From: Narthecium ossifragum
Lineage: Eukaryota > Streptophyta > Magnoliopsida > Dioscoreales > Nartheciaceae
NCBI GenBank assembly: GCA_963920575.1
Contig: OY986963.1
Span: 3,882,896 to 3,946,895, forward strand
Length of the DNA: 64,000 nucleotides
Direction of reading: 5' to 3'
The notes beneath the pieces were generated by a model, which saw only the letters and a list, made by a program, of their open reading frames with translations, had not been told where the DNA came from and did no database searches. A program made the translations under genes and the position numbers. Shown here in pieces: positions 1 through 10,500 of the stretch (the first letter of the stretch is position 1; each line of letters starts with the position of its first letter).

Positions 1-22
1 AGCTTTTTTGGTCTTATATTAG

Positions 23-2843
23 ACAAGGGAGCTCATTAAAGAGATTGAATTACTCCAAGAAGAGATTGCAGATCGGGAGCAACATGTACTTACTCTCTAT
101 AGAAGTATCTTTGACCAATGTGCTAGTGGGACAGCATCAATTCAAACTTCAAGCCAAGCTTCTCCAGCACACACAAAGAGTCGAGAGAAAAAGCAACCAA
201 GCATAATTTCAAGTGCATTTTGCTCCTCGAAGAAGTTTCCTTTGCAAGCTTTCCAAGTTTTGGGTTCTATGAAAGAAGCTAAGAGAAGTAATGTGTTGCT
301 TAAGCCCAAGGGTAGACGTGAGGCCCCATCGAATGGAGACACTGCAGTCCAAGTGGGAAGCAGTGCCACTGATCATATGAAGGTATAAAGGAAAAAAATA
401 GGCCTTTTAAGTTCGCAACTATATTGGCCTCTTTTCATCTATATTGCTCAGTTTCATGTTAGCCTACATTTTTGTTTCTTCAGTCTGTAAGGAAGCAACT
501 GCACACCCTGATAGTCTTAGGTGTTTACTTGCTGACAGACGATCTTTATTTGAGCAAGGACTTTTGTGCAGGAGATTTTGGTGTAGGGATAACGGGTTAG
601 GTCCATAATCGTTTATCTGAAAGTAAAACTGCACTGTGGTGAAAATGTTGACAGTGGAATTACTTTAAGAATAAAGATTCGTGCACGTGGACAGGTGGCA
701 TGTGCATTGTAGTGGGCTACCGATTGAATGTATCGGTATCCCATTACCGATATCCCATCGATAGGATAGATGAAAGAATCGGTGGTAGGCTACCGATTGA
801 ATGTATCGGTAGCCCACTACCGATAGATTCATCTATTCCATCGGTAGCCCACTATTGATGGAATAGATGAAAGAATCGGTACTTTGACTACCGATCGTGG
901 CATGTGTAATCAGCGCTCTTACTTTAATGCAGATCCTATCAACTTATTTAGAGTTTCAACTTCTAGTCCTCTTTATTGCTTAACGGCTTCTGCTTGCTAT
1001 TTGGAATAGTACAAAATTATCTATAGGCATTGCATGCTTAGTCTGTTATACTATTTTAACTGGAACTTAATATTAGGAATATCTAATCAACTGTTCGAAT
1101 TTGTTTTCGTTCGTGAGAAGTTGCCAACTGCAGGGAGGTGCTATTTGTCACGTACCCTGAAAGACCATCTCTACCAGTGCCCAAGCAAGGTATCTGAAGA
1201 ATTGATCAGATGCATGGCTGCCATATATTGCTGGGTACGCAGTGAAACAGCAGCAATTCCAGAAAAGGCCTGTTCTCCTTTTTTGTCGAGATCATCCACC
1301 AGTGTCATCCTTCCTCGCCGCAGTAAAGGAGATGGCAAAGAGTGGTCTTGCAGATCCGTTGTGGAAATATCCTCCCTGTCAGCGGACAAGACTCAGTTTT
1401 CCAGTGCATCGTATGCCATAGACAACTATAGGTTGGATCACTAGCAGAGCAAGATAAAAAAAGTTGATTGCTTCCTTTCATTATATTTTTATCCCTGAAA
1501 TGTCTATTCTGGTGCGTTTTCAGATTATTAGTGGAACAGTTGGAAAGAGTAGATGCAAGTGTGTTGGAAGATGGTGCCAAACTGGCATTCTGGATCAATG
1601 TATATAATTCTCTTATTATGCATGTAAGTACTTTGCCAGAAGTTCAAGCTCTTATTTTTTTGCTTTAAATACTAAACATATAGCTTTCTTTGCAGGCATA
1701 TTTAGCTTATGGGGCTCCTTCTAGTTCCCTGCAAAGAATGGCTTTCTTCCACAAGGTAGTTGAGAATCTAGATTGAAAATTTGTCATGTATGGCATTGTT
1801 TGTATTGTGCTAGACATAATCTTCTCCTTCGCCATTGATTTCTTAACCAAATGCTTGTTTCTAAAAGTTTATCAATAATTCCGCAGATCTTAGTCCATGT
1901 TTTTCAGAGGGAGAAACTCATTGCATAAACCATCTTCCTAAATTATATCATTTGCTCGATTAAAAGATGGCTTTTACCTTAGTCTCTCACCTTCTGTACC
2001 ACACTATGTTGATATCAGACAAGTAGCACTTCTAACATCAAACCATGTAATTTGCTTCGAGTGCAGGCTGCTTATAATATTGGAGGACACATGGTCACGG
2101 CTAACTCTATCGAGCACACCATGTTATGCTGCCGTACACCTCGAATTGGGCGCGTATGATGAACTCGTTTCATTATTCTGAACTTCTTTCAGTATTGATG
2201 ACATCCTTTGAACATGCCATCATTATGCATCTTGGAATTGTATGTAGAAGCCTTACTGTTTCTACATATCCTACAACTCTTTTTTATTTGTTTGCAGTGG
2301 TTTGAAACAATAATCTCAACTGCTATGTGGAAAAAATCTGGAGAAGAGAAGGAGCTTCTTGCATCAAACCAGGGTCTCTTCAGCTCCCAACCACTTGGTT
2401 TTTTCGCCCTTTGCACAGGAGCTTTTTCTGATCCCATGGTAGCCTTTACATCTTTCTCAACTTTACTTTCATTTTGCCTGTTCTTAAATTTTTCGAGCTA
2501 TGATGTTTGAATGCAGCTAAGAGTATACAGTGCAAAAAATGTCACAGAGGAGTTGGAGAAAGCCAAAAAGGAATTTCTACAAGCCAATGTCTTCGTCAAA
2601 AAAGCTAAGTTGTTTCTACCTAAAATCCTTGACAGATTTGCTAAAGAAAGTTCTATCAGCTACGACGATCTTCTTGCATGGTTATCCGAGAGCATCGACA
2701 AGAAGATGCATGGTGCAATCGAGAAATGTCTAGATTCTACGACCAAGAGAAAGGCCTATCAGATCATTGAATGGTTACCTTATAACACGAGGTTTCGGTA
2801 CATCTTTGGGAAGGATTTGACAGAGAAGCCATGGTGGGTTTAG
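23..2843 (+). CDS. DUF547 protein with MIP1-type leucine-zipper region (3' part; gene starts before window)
   Basis: Visible exons: 23-382, about 1118 (or 1121)-1431, 1524-1623, 1696-1755, 2067-2153, 2298-2438 and 2517-2843 (TAG). Together they give about 462 residues in one frame. The first visible exon has a charged coiled-coil stretch (ELIKEIELLQEEIADREQ) followed by YRSIFDQC, as in the plant 'ternary complex factor MIP1 leucine zipper' region. The second holds CPSKVSEELIRCMAAIYCW. The remainder is the DUF547 domain, including LAFWINVYNSLIMH, GAPSS, RMAFFHKAAYNIGG and a C-terminal WLPYNTRFRYIFG. Members of this plant family have no proven enzymatic activity; a scaffold or signalling role is usually inferred. 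The acceptor of the second exon is uncertain: the better-looking CAG at 1131-1133 breaks the frame, while AG at 1116-1117 or 1119-1120 keeps it. The start codon and N-terminus lie outside the window. Confidence 0.88.
670..910. repeat. Palindrome-rich insertion in DUF547 intron
   Basis: The intron 383-1117 contains repeated copies of CTACCGATTGAATGTATCGG and of its complement, with GGTAGCCCACTACCGATAG and GATGAAAGAATCGGT recurring twice. A near-identical GTGGCATGTG lies on both sides (about 691 and 897), which could be a degenerate target duplication. The structure resembles the subterminal repeats of a small non-autonomous DNA transposon; the family was not recognised. The rest of the intron shows nothing gene-like. 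Confidence 0.55.
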
Positions 2844-3303
2844 ATTTGATTTCCAATGTTTCACATTTTTTTCTTCTATCCAACGATTCCAAAAGCCAAA
2901 CTTAGTGCTCGGATTGAATGAAGACTTAAAACCCTCAATGCACGCACCCCTTTTTCTCATCATTTGGTTGATGGTATTGATGTGATGTGTAGCTTAATGT
3001 AATGTTTTCATCAAAATTCTATCTCTCTCTTTGTCAAATTATTCCTTTTTTTATTGTATTTTATTTTAATAATTTTTAATTGATTTTTTAATCCAATACC
3101 TCATACATGAAACTAAAGCCGGCGGTAACCACTTTGACATGTGCCATTGCCCTCGTGGTTGTTGTTTAAACCCTTTTAATAGCTATATTCTGACAACACT
3201 AGGTAATCCATAATGTATGATAGTTAATATTCACATTTAAAAATCTGTAAATATATATGGTCGTTCCCAACGTTTCTACGTTGACCATCAGCAATTGGTT
3301 GAC

Positions 3304-3398
3304 TCAAGAGCATATCCAAAGGGGTGATTTTAAACGCAGCGCGGGTTTTCCCGGGTGCACCACGATGCTATTCAAGAGCATATCCAAAGGGGTGATTT
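3304..3398. repeat. 27-bp direct repeat, 68 bp apart
   Basis: The 27-bp segment 3304-3330 (starting TCAAGAGCATATCC) recurs exactly at 3372-3398. The 41 bases between them are GC-richer than the surroundings and contain TTTTCCCGGGTGCACC. This could be a local duplication or a footprint of an inserted fragment. Confidence 0.7.
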
Positions 3399-3640
3399 GC
3401 TATCCAAGACCTGGTAGATTGCTTTTTGCATGACAAAACGATCATGTTTTCTTGTAAAATAATACCCTAAATTATAAAAATTTCAACTTTGCCCGTGCCT
3501 TTTCTCACATCCCATGTCATGTCATATCTATGTCTATCCAATCATGTTTAAAAAATTAAAAAAAAAACATGTCACATTAAATGCGACGGGATGTGATGGC
3601 GGCGAGTTGGTTTAAGTGGCCGGTGAGACTCTTCATGTCC

Positions 3641-4155
3641 ATGTGACGTGATGCCATTCGCGATGGTACGGTGCATAGTTATAAACTCAACTTACTTGTT
3701 TATCCTTTATAGTCGTTCGTTTCTACGTATTTGTTTTTATATGCGTATGTAATTACGTGTTAACTGATTTTCTGTTTGTGTTTGTAAATTTTTGAGCCTG
3801 TGTTTAACAGGTTCAACTTGGTGTTTAGGTGGACGACACTATCTTTGACGACATCTTCAGTGGCTTTTACAGCAAGTTGAACCTGTTAAACACATGCATA
3901 AAAAATTACAAACACGAGCATAAATTAGTTAACGCCTAATTACATGATTATATAAAAACAAATGCACAGAAACGACGACTATAAATATTAAACAAACAAT
4001 TGGAGTTTACATACAAACAAACTGCATATAAATTTTTAACGCGATCAAACATGCGTGTATAAAAAACTGCATGTATAAATAGACGCGTATAAATAAGCGA
4101 GTATTACAGTGTTACTATGCGATGTACCACCAGCGAATGACATCATGCCACGTGG
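3641..4155. mobile_element. Foldback / MITE-like inverted-repeat element
   Basis: The left arm (3641-3820) and the reverse complement of the right arm (3873-4155) match over their length. Shared segments include GTTTAACAGGTTCAACTT next to the loop, TTTATAGTCGT, ATTTGTTTTTATAT and, at the outer ends, ATGTGACGTGATGCCATTCGC against ACGTGGCATGATGTCATTCG. The left arm lacks about 100 bases present in the right arm. The loop is about 50 bases. No protein is encoded, and no clear target duplication was found. Confidence 0.75.
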
Positions 4156-5138
4156 CCGCGAACAACCTTAATGTTGGTTGGATGGGCTGCAGACCTAGGC
4201 TTGCGGGGGCGTATGAGATTGCAGGCTTATACAGCATCTCCCTTTGATTCACCTCTTTTGCTGGGTTGAGACACTAGGGTAGGGTGTGGCCTCATGGCCA
4301 TCCCACATGCGGCGCCAGTGTGACGCAACCCCTCATGTCCACCCCCCACTTAGTACGGGGTTCTGCGCTCCTATGTGGTGATGACGGTTGACTAAGGGTG
4401 GTCAACTGCAGCTCTATTGTAAAGTTAATATGGGCTCCTCTACTATCATTTTGGAGTTTTGATACGAATGATTAGCTCGTGAATCCTGAACTGACACTTA
4501 CTGACCAGTCAAATCAACTTGCTGCCATCACATCCATGTCGCATTTAATGTGATTCCACGTGAATGTTTTGTTTGAGTTTTGTTATTAACCATGTCATGT
4601 GGCATATCATGGTATGTATTTAAACCTGTTTATAACATGAACAATATTGGCATTTTGATATTTTTAGTGGGGCCTTGTTTTGCAAGAATCAAATGTCAAG
4701 GGCCCTTTTAGCAACAAGCTCATGTACTACATGTTCTATGGTCAATTGGTGAATTGTGTAATTTTTACATAGTTTGGTGGTTTTCTGCCAAACATCAAAA
4801 AAAAGATTCCCCCTCCAAAATTGAAGACATAAATTAGATACAAATGTAAGAAAATAGTATAAGTTGATAATTATTTATGTCTCATGACATTGTTATTATT
4901 ATAAAAAAATAAGTCTTAATTTAAATTAAATCCAAATCTTTATTTTTAACGTACTATCAAAATTCATTCGTACAACGGATTCAACTCATTCATACCAGAC
5001 AAATCAAATACCATAATTAAAAGATTCAACTCATTCCATACAAATAAGCCAAACAACAAAACCAATATTCACAAAATTACTGGATTTAGCTCATTCATCA
5101 TTTATCTCATTCTACATGTTCCTTATTTAACTCATTTA

Positions 5139-5285
5139 GGGGCTGTCTGCTCGCGACGAGCGGACGCCGAAAATGGAATCCGCTGGCGAGCCAAACGGCG
5201 GGATCCGGGAATCTGAAATCCGCGGATTTCGGGATCCGTCGGATTCACTCCCATTCGCTTCCATTCCGGCGAGCCAAACAGGCCC
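5139..5285. mobile_element. Tourist-like (PIF/Harbinger) MITE, 147 bp
   Basis: The 5' end GGGGCTGTCTGCTCGC pairs with the 3' end GCGAGCCAAACAGGCCC as an imperfect terminal inverted repeat. TTA at 5136-5138 and 5286-5288 is the expected 3-bp target duplication. The interior is GC-rich and self-complementary (CCGCGG core near 5222). A TTA duplication and a GGG(C)CTGTTTGG terminus are characteristic of Tourist MITEs. Confidence 0.75.
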
Positions 5286-5288
5286 TTA

Positions 5289-5500
5289 TATGATTAATGG
5301 TCTGTTTGAATTAAGGATATGATAAGTTTTTATGTTAGATAAAATAAAAATTATATAAATATTAAAATTAGTTACGTAAAATTATAGATAAAATATTTGA
5401 ATGTATAAATGGATTTTATATATACTTATTATCCTCGATCCAAACGGATCAGAGTCCACAGATTCCTCCTTCGACTCGCGAGTCGCCAAACGCACCCTAT
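5289..5500. repeat. Second MITE-like inverted repeat next to the Tourist MITE
   Basis: GGTCTGTTTGAATTAAGGAT near 5299 is roughly inverted at about 5429-5450 (ATCCTCGATCCAAACGGATC). Just after it, CTCGCGAGTCGCCAAACGCA (about 5475-5495) resembles the inverted end of the neighbouring 5139 element. The stretch may therefore be an AT-rich element nested into, or joined with, a second Tourist copy. No target duplication was resolved. Confidence 0.45.
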
Positions 5501-5679
5501 ATCGGTAACCGTTTCATCGCCGCCGTAGGATGTCGCCATCCTGACGACTGCTCTTTAAGTCAACCCAAAGTGGCTTGGCACGTGCGCACGTGGCAAGCCA
5601 TGCTTTGAAGGGTAGTATCGTGATTTATTTGAAAACCCAGGCGCTATCTGTTGTGCCCTCGGGCCCCTTTTAAAGCCAC

Positions 5680-7515
5680 CCCTATCACCCATTTCCACTC
5701 CCATTCGATGCGCTAAAGGCGTGCGAACGAGTGCTAAAAAGAGCGGAAAAAAGATCCGAGAAATAACAAGAAGAACTAAAGAACTCGCTTTCTTGCCTGC
5801 CCGCCAACGCCCCCGATCCGCCGGAATACCCTAGAATTCTCGTCGGAGGAGCCACCCCGTCTCCGGAATCTATGTCGGGAGGACACGTGGTTGGGATTTG
5901 GTGGCCACGGATGGCCCTCGCAATGGCCTTGGAGGCCCTCGGGAGATGATCGCCTCTGGATTTAGGGTCCCGGTTTTTTTCTTCGGCCAAGATTTCGTCT
6001 ACGGATGGAGGGTGGTAGCAACCTAGGCACACTATTTCTGGTACTCTCTTGCAACTCTTCTTGTTATTGTTTCACTAGCAGTGCACTCTACTTTGCTTCG
6101 CTGGTGGCGCATGTGCTTAAGTTTTGTGGGGATTTTCTGTGAGGAATGTTAGGGTTTTTGGTGGAGTTGCTTTTACATAGCTACTCGCGGGAATCTTGAA
6201 GGTCCTGGTTTTTGCGGCTTTCCTAGGTTAGAATCTTAGGGTTTTTGCGAGAAATGTGAAATACTTCGTTTTTTGAAGGCTATGTGGTGGAAGGATTGGT
6301 TTAGAACAGGACATGATGAATGTTCTGCAAGAGTCAGGGTTTTATTGTTTCATAGTCGATGCTTAAGGTCGTCGTTCATCTCATTTGTTTGGTGATTTGA
6401 AACACGAATTTGATTCTTTCGTACAAAATCAGCATTTCAGTAGGCCTTATTCATTTTTTGTCTGATAAATTGAAAGAAACCTAGTCATTTATCTGATAGT
6501 TCTTAAGAAATGCAAGGAGATTTTAGTGGATCCTTTTTTAGAAACGACCAAACGAAATATGGCTTTTGTATCAAAATTGCGGTGGTACATGGATAAACAG
6601 AGCAACCCTTTTTTGTGTTTCTTGACCTAATTGTTTTAGGGCATAGCCTTCTTTGTAAGACTATTGTTTGTTTGAATGTCTGCCCTTTTTTATTTGCTTT
6701 TTCTTTACAATTGTATTGTGGCTTTTTTAGTACCGAGCAGACCATTTGGTATGTGAGTTAGGGAAATCTCTGGCATCCTGTGCAAATATTTGCTTAATTG
6801 TGAGTCAGATAGCTGACTAATAGGAACTATTTAGAGTGAGTTTTCAACTTAATATTAATTATTGACAAGGAAATCAATTGCCCATGTCCTGTTTAATTTT
6901 TAATCCATCTTATGATCTCATACTATTACAACCTATGATCATACCGTGAAAGGCTGTTCAACTTTTACTGGGAGATAGTCATATAGCTAGTGGGAGAGAG
7001 AGTTTAATACGTCCGCCACCTCGATCTGGTCATGTACACTTTGGGAAGCCATTTCTTATACAGTATACACTAGAGTATTTTGGTGAGTTCGGGATACAAA
7101 TGGATTTTGCTAAGATAGTTTTTGAAGAGGATTTTGGTAAAATGGGTTCTGAATTAGATTTAGGTAGTGGGTTTTAGCACTTATTTGTTTGGCCGAAAGT
7201 ATGCAGAGCTGGTTTATCAACTCTTCTGATCTAACAAGCTGCATTTGACGAAGGCTTTAGTAAAGCCTGGTTTTTAAGTTGTAAACCACCAAGGTTTACT
7301 AAAACAGAATTTTTTTGGGGTACTTTTGTCGAAGTGAGTTCAGCTAAAGCCTTTTTAAATAGCTCATGCAATGGGAACTGAGGAGAGTGAACTTCAATGG
7401 TAGACTTTTTTCTTTGTCATATGAGGCTTCTTGAAGCTTACAAAATAGACTTCAATGTGTTGGTCATTTAGTTCATGGAATTAGTCTCTATCATTTTGCA
7501 TGCAGGGATACACCC
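5680..7515 (+). promoter_or_regulatory. Probable 5'-UTR exon and leader intron of the Agenet gene
   Basis: About 5690-6039 has the base composition of a first, non-coding exon and ends at a plausible donor (TTTCTG|GTACTC). A T-rich intron of about 1.47 kb follows and closes at TTTTGCATGCAG (7494-7505), ten bases before the ATG at 7516. A non-coding first exon and a long leader intron are common in large plant regulatory genes. The transcription start is not fixed by the sequence; TTTTAAAG near 5668 could be a weak TATA element. Confidence 0.5.
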
Positions 7516-10500
7516 ATGGATTATGATGAAAATGATTTTCAAAGCCAGAACTTTCATTTAGTTCCGGAGGATAGCAACAAATTTCCAGCAGGCTTGCGAT
7601 CATTTACTTTACCAAAATTTGACGTTGATGATCATTTCGAGGTTCATCTTAGATTTGATAGTCTAGTTGGCATTCATAGTCAAGAAAGCAATTGGATTGA
7701 GAGCTTTTCCCCTGGAGGTAGCGCACTAGAATTCAGCTCAAGTGCTGCTGAATCTTGCTCCATTTCAAGGCATAATGTCTGGTCTGAGGCGACATCATCA
7801 GAATCTGTTGAAATGTTGCTAAAATCTGTTGGAGAAGATGAGATGCTAAACGAAAAAGCTGCTGTAAAGTTGGATGCTAGTGATGGTGTGACTGGCATAC
7901 AGGCCCATACGGATCCCTGTTCAAGAGAAGACAATTTACAAAACTCTAAGATGGATATGGAAGAAAGTAACCCAGCCCTCTTACCTGATAAAAGCCGCAT
8001 AAGTGTCTTAGCTTTGAATAAAGCCTCAGAAGGGGATCAGCCTCTTCTCGTTGAGGGTATGTCTCAAAGTTCCAAAGATGAAAATTTTTTAGTTCCAGAT
8101 GCGTGTTCCTTGGATGACAAATTTAACTCCAGCCAGCAGACCTTATCTGAGAGTTGTCGCCCCAAAGATGAACAGCTTATCTCATCGGATAATTTGAGTG
8201 AAAAAGGATCGGGACTCTCGAATTTTTTCGAGCCGGTGCCAAAAGAAAGTTCTGTGAATGCCGATTTTGTGAACAAGACTGCTGATGAACGTGCTAGAGG
8301 ATTCCCTGGTTCTGACAACTCTGGCACCCAAGCTGGAGCTTTAGCCGCTTCCACCTCTTATCGCGATGTATCTGCTGGAAAGTTGAGCAGTCCATCTTTC
8401 TCGGAGCAGGTTATGGATCAATGCTCTGAGATTGCCACGGACACTAAGGCAGAAGCTGTACTTCTGGATGATGTGCAGAAAGAGACATCTCAAATTCAGT
8501 CTGGAGATCAGACATTGAATGATAAGCACTCAGAAGATCATATGGTCGAAATGGCAATATATAACACGAAGGATGGCTTTCAAAAAGAGGAAAACTTGGA
8601 TTCATCGATGCTGTTGACGGAAGGATGCAATGATTCTGTATTTTCCGGGAACCGTGATGGATTGTTAGAAGCTATTGCTTACCCAGTTAAGGTTTTGAAT
8701 AAGGACCATAGGTCAGGTGATAAAATTGCTATGCGAATGGAGGAAATGTCTTCTTTAGTCATAGGTGATACAGTGACTAAAAACTTTTCTTCTGAAGTAA
8801 GCAAGACAGTGAAAGGTCAGCTACCTCATTCAGTGGAGCAATTCGAAGGTGATGTCCATGACATTCAAGAAATCTGTCAGAAAGATAGTCCTCACGATAA
8901 ATGTATATTGTTGATAAAAAGCAGTGAAATTGTTGACGACCTTCAAGGAAGAAGAGATATACACACTTCGTTGGAATTAATTAAAAAAAATCATGACCTT
9001 GAAGACCAGATTATGGAAAAAGGGAATGGTGATGTGAGAGACACTTCTAGAACGGCTGTCAAGCGGTATGCTTCAATGAGAACTGCACACGATGCTCAAG
9101 AAACTGGAAATAAGGTCGATGATAACAGGGAATTCAGTAGGGAAAGGACTTCTTCCCAAAAACCTCAATCTGCTGCTAAAAAAAAGCATGCTGCAGGTGA
9201 AGCTATGGAAAAACATGAAGGTTCTGCACCAGAAAATGTCATCTTGGAAAAGAGTTCTGCAGATACGAGGATCTCATCTTCAAGTGCTGGCAGATCTCTT
9301 GAGATGTTTGATGGTGGCATAGTGGCCGGTAAGTCCTATGACATTCAAATAACACATTATGAAGTTTCTCCTCTTGGAAAGGGGTCCAAAGGGTCATCTG
9401 CGGAATCTGGTAGTAATTTTCTTAGTAGTTCCTTTGTTTTTCTGGAGAGGATGAAATGTGCTCATTTCACAGGGCAAAGTACTGTTCCGGTGGCTGATGT
9501 GGATGATTTATCAACCGAGAAGATGGTTTGGGATAATTCAGGTATTCTGTCTACTATCAAACGTTGTTTTCATGCATACAAACATCTATATTATGACAAT
9601 GTGAAATTCTCTAGAGTGACTCAACTGATTCTGCTGGGGGAGTAAATTTCTTTTCCTTAATTGACCTCAGGAGTCTGCTGTTATGGCTAAGCCTCTTGAT
9701 TAATCACAAAATCTTGCATTGGTTGGATTTAAATTGCAGTTTGAATGATCCAGCCCCAGAAGACATTAACTCTTTAGTCAATCATCAAACTCAGAACGCC
9801 TTAGCAAAGCTATAATTTGGACTTGGTCGTTAGGATGCCCGATATTACCATAGACTTGCCAAAGCATTATTAACTTATGTGACCTAAAATCATTTAGAGG
9901 ATCAATTTGGGATGTTATTTCTGATTTTGGAGCTCCATTGACACCTTTCAACAGGGCCCCCCTTCTTTGCATAGTACATGTGACTATATGATGTAGGCAT
10001 ATATGCATGGAAGCAATGTTGAGGCTCAGACATTCACGCTCTTCTTTCTGGACATCCTTTGGTTTTTCCGTCTGTAGACCATAGGGAAATGAACCCTTTA
10101 GTGGCTTCAATTCGCTCTACTTTTTGGACATCCTTTCGATTTTCGGTTTGTAGAAAGTAGGGAAGTGACCCCTTACTGGCATCAATTTGTACTATTCCTG
10201 ATGAAAGTTGAGTGATCATTCCTGGATCAGCATGTTTATTAATGTTGAGGACCTATATATAAGTAGAGTAGTTATAGTTCTTGTTTCTGTTGCTATGGGT
10301 GGCTTGTGAACCAAGGGGTTAACCCGTGACGAGCCATGTAACCCTTATCTTTTCTAGAAATTAAAAATTCTGATATATTGTAATATGTGGAAGTTTGAGA
10401 AAAACAGAGTGATGGCTTTTCCCCCTACGGTAGCAGGTCTTGTATCTTCTATTGTAAACTCTGCTTTTGTTGTTTAATTAATATGTAATCTTCATTTAAC

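Larger units (their letters stand above)
2844..5680. other. Intergenic region with several small repeats, no gene seen
   Basis: AT-rich intergenic DNA between the DUF547 gene and the Agenet gene. No open reading frame resembles a protein family. It holds a short direct repeat, a foldback element and one or two small MITEs, which are listed separately. From 4160 to 5130 no structure was recognised beyond A/T-rich sequence. Confidence 0.6.

Noticed and set aside
1134..1431. Acceptor at CTGCAG (1131-1133) for the second visible DUF547 exon
   Set aside because: The exon would not keep frame with the preceding exon (donor at 383). AG at 1116-1117 or 1119-1120 does.
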